A stretch of DNA of 5,994 nt, taken from positions 20,675 through 26,668 of the forward strand of contig DFSK01000107.1 in assembly GCA_002378605.1 (NCBI GenBank), in the 5' to 3' direction. Source of the stretch: Alphaproteobacteria bacterium UBA3439. Lineage in GTDB: Bacteria; Pseudomonadota; Alphaproteobacteria; Puniceispirillales; Puniceispirillaceae. Below are positions 4,368 to 5,994 of this stretch, in pieces. The translations under genes and the position numbers were made by a program. The notes beneath the pieces are model-generated. The model was not told the origin of the DNA and did not search any database. It saw nothing but the letters and a program-made list of their open reading frames with translations. Each line of letters starts with the position of its first letter. Positions within the stretch are counted from its first letter, which is position 1.

Positions 4368-5994
4368 CGTCAAATATCTCGGTACGATACAATAAAATAA
4401 CCACATCGTGACCTTTTGATATGTTAAATCCGGATAATTGTACCGGTGCGGCAAGCCCAAGTTTTAACTGGCTGGCAGCGTCAAGAAAAGCGGCTTGGTG
4501 CCGTTGTTCGATTATCGCCAGCCCGCCCGGTGCCTCAATCAAGAACAGCGCTGCTTCTCTTGGATCAAGAAGCAACAGGTCGCGGCCAAGCAAGAATACC
4601 AGCGACGGTTCTTGATAGCCGCTTGTCGCAATCGCGGCTGGCGGGGTGGTAAATGACCCGATCTTGGCAGCAATCGCACTGGAAATATGAAGGCGCGACA
4701 AGGCCGGAAAGACCCCTGAAAAGACAATCATATGAAACAGCATCGCGGCGCCAATCATGCCAAAAAAGGGGCGCCACAGGGCCTGGCGAATCCATAAATG
4801 GCCAAACCATGCTGCCAACCCCGCGGCAAGCAAACCAAGAAAGGCGAAACCAAGCGCCTGACGGCTTGTCTCACCGCCAAACCTCATTGCCCCCCAAATG
4901 ACCACAAGCGCCAGCACCAGCCCAACCGCAACGCCAAGATACCGAAGGCTGATGCCAAGATAATACCGCCATTTGGCCGTGCCATCTGCCGGTTTGGCAA
5001 GAACGGCAACCCCGCCAATCAATAGTAAAATCAGCGCTGGTAAAACGGGTAAAGGGTAATGCGGTAATTTGGTTGGAATCAGCTCGATCATCACCCAGAA
5101 TGGCACAATCCAAGCAAGCAAAAACCGTGTTTCGGCGCGGCCGGTAAAGGCTTTAACCTGACCGGCTGCCCATATCAAAAGCGGCGTTGCTGGCCAGATC
5201 AACACAGCCAGAACAAGCGCATATGTACCTGGCGAGGCACCGTGGGATTCCTGTCCCGATTTGACCTTGGCAAGCAAATCACCCGATATTGCTGTTGACA
5301 GAAAGGCGCCATCCGTTGCCGCTGATACCAGCAGCGCCCATGGCAAACATAAAAGCAGAACAATCGCAAATCCGCGCCAGAACCGGATCATAACAAGCCA
5401 GCGAACCTGCCGATGCCACAGGCATAGCGCGGCCACGCTAAGCAAGGCCAGAACGGGCAGAACCGGCCCTTTGACCAAAATGCCTGCGGCCATCGCAAGC
5501 CAAAACCATAACCAGCTATGACGCGGTGGTGGCTGATTATGCTGCCATGCCAGATAAAGCTGCATCAAACCCCATTGCTGGACAAGCGCCAACGCCATTA
5601 AAACCGTGTCGGTTTTGGCAAGATGCACTTCGCCAAGCACAAGAAACCCGCTCGAAAACAGCGCTGCCCCCGCCAATGCCGATCGCGGGTCATATAGCTG
5701 CAAGCCAATATGATAAAGCGCAAAAACAGCGCCCAATAGCGCCAGTAGATTTACAAAACGGTAAGAGGCAATCGCATCAGGCCCCAAAATGCGGGCAAAT
5801 GATGATTGCAGCCAGTAAATACCCGCCGGTTTTTTCGCTCGTAATTCATCTTGAAACCGAACCGTGACATAATCACCGGTTTGCTGCATCTGTTTGCTGG
5901 CTTGTGCGAAACGTGATTCGTCACGATCCATCGGCGGTAAAGCCTGATGGCCAATCAAAACCACTACTGACAGGATTGCCATAAGGGCATATAG
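4348..5994 (-). CDS. GT39/ArnT-like membrane glycosyltransferase, 5' end missing
   Basis: An integral membrane glycosyltransferase of the PMT/ArnT (GT39) type, expected to use a polyprenyl-phosphate sugar on the periplasmic side and glycosylate lipid A or another envelope acceptor. The frame stays open to the right edge, so the true start is probably outside. Numbered from the ATG at 5982: DRDESRFAQAS at 19-29 with the catalytic-type Asp/Glu pair, RFQDELRAKKPAGIYWLQ at 42-59, VHLAKTDTVLMAL at 119-131, GILVKGPVLPVL at 167-178, and QESHGASPG at 244-252. IPTKLPHYPLPVLPALILL at 302-320 resembles ArnT. Multiple hydrophobic segments fill residues 1-425, followed by a soluble C-terminal domain of about 120 residues. 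It heads a probable operon with the GT2 enzyme, likely its donor supplier, 24 or 39 bp downstream depending on that start. Acceptor and sugar are not determined. Confidence 0.93.
   Translation of the reverse strand, partial: LYALMAILSVVVLIGHQALPPMDRDESRFAQASKQMQQTGDYVTVRFQDELRAKKPAGIYWLQSSFARILGPDAIASYRFVNLLALLGAVFALYHIGLQLYDPRSALAGAALFSSGFLVLGEVHLAKTDTVLMALALVQQWGLMQLYLAWQHNQPPPRHSWLWFWLAMAAGILVKGPVLPVLALLSVAALCLWHRQVRWLVMIRFWRGFAIVLLLCLPWALLVSAATDGAFLSTAISGDLLAKVKSGQESHGASPGTYALVLAVLIWPATPLLIWAAGQVKAFTGRAETRFLLAWIVPFWVMIELIPTKLPHYPLPVLPALILLLIGGVAVLAKPADGTAKWRYYLGISLRYLGVAVGLVLALVVIWGAMRFGGETSRQALGFAFLGLLAAGLAAWFGHLWIRQALWRPFFGMIGAAMLFHMIVFSGVFPALSRLHISSAIAAKIGSFTTPPAAIATSGYQEPSLVFLLGRDLLLLDPREAALFLIEAPGGLAIIEQRHQAAFLDAASQLKLGLAAPVQLSGFNISKGHDVVILLYRTEIFDATVSKE

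Noticed and set aside
5980..5982. ATG as the true start of the GT39 gene
   Set aside because: The frame stays open upstream to the window edge and the visible upstream codons continue the hydrophobic first membrane segment, so the start probably lies outside the window.

Overview
The window looks like ordinary chromosomal DNA from an alphaproteobacterium of moderate GC. Evidence for this: the divergent hemC / tsaD-gpsA arrangement followed by an EVE-domain gene, a common alphaproteobacterial layout; the lipid A N-terminal-domain (LAB_N) / GT2 / GT39 trio; and the sequence style of these proteins. A marine lineage such as SAR116 would fit the base composition, but that is a guess. I see no mobile element, CRISPR array, rRNA or tRNA gene, phage gene or sign of recent transfer. 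Coding density is very high.

Layout. Positions 1-404 (minus) hold the 5' third of hemC (tetrapyrrole synthesis), running off the left edge. Positions 405-558 are a divergent intergenic region with a good -35-like hexamer, a small perfect palindrome and a clear ribosome binding site for the next gene. Positions 559-3074 (plus) carry tsaD (tRNA t6A modification), gpsA (glycerol-3-phosphate for phospholipids) and a 140-residue EVE-domain protein, packed as one probable operon; tsaD and gpsA overlap by ATGA. Positions 3071-5994 (minus) carry a second probable operon, read right to left: a GT39/ArnT-like membrane glycosyltransferase whose start lies beyond the right edge, a GT2 polyprenyl-phosphate-sugar synthase-like enzyme, and a small LAB_N-domain membrane protein. 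The two operons converge and their stop codons share the TTAA at 3071-3074.

How the genes work together. The plus operon is housekeeping: translation fidelity (tsaD), phospholipid backbone supply (gpsA) and a probable modified-nucleic-acid reader (EVE). The minus operon looks like a complete small module for lipid-linked sugar transfer at the membrane: the GT2 enzyme would charge a polyprenyl phosphate with a sugar, the GT39 enzyme would transfer that sugar on the periplasmic face to lipid A or another envelope acceptor, and the LAB_N protein would be a membrane accessory. The sugar and acceptor cannot be read from the sequence.

No clear new system is present. The most notable non-coding signal is an imperfect stem-loop (9 bp plus 4 bp) at 4326-4367. 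It spans the stop codon of the GT39 gene and ends just before the start of the GT2 gene.
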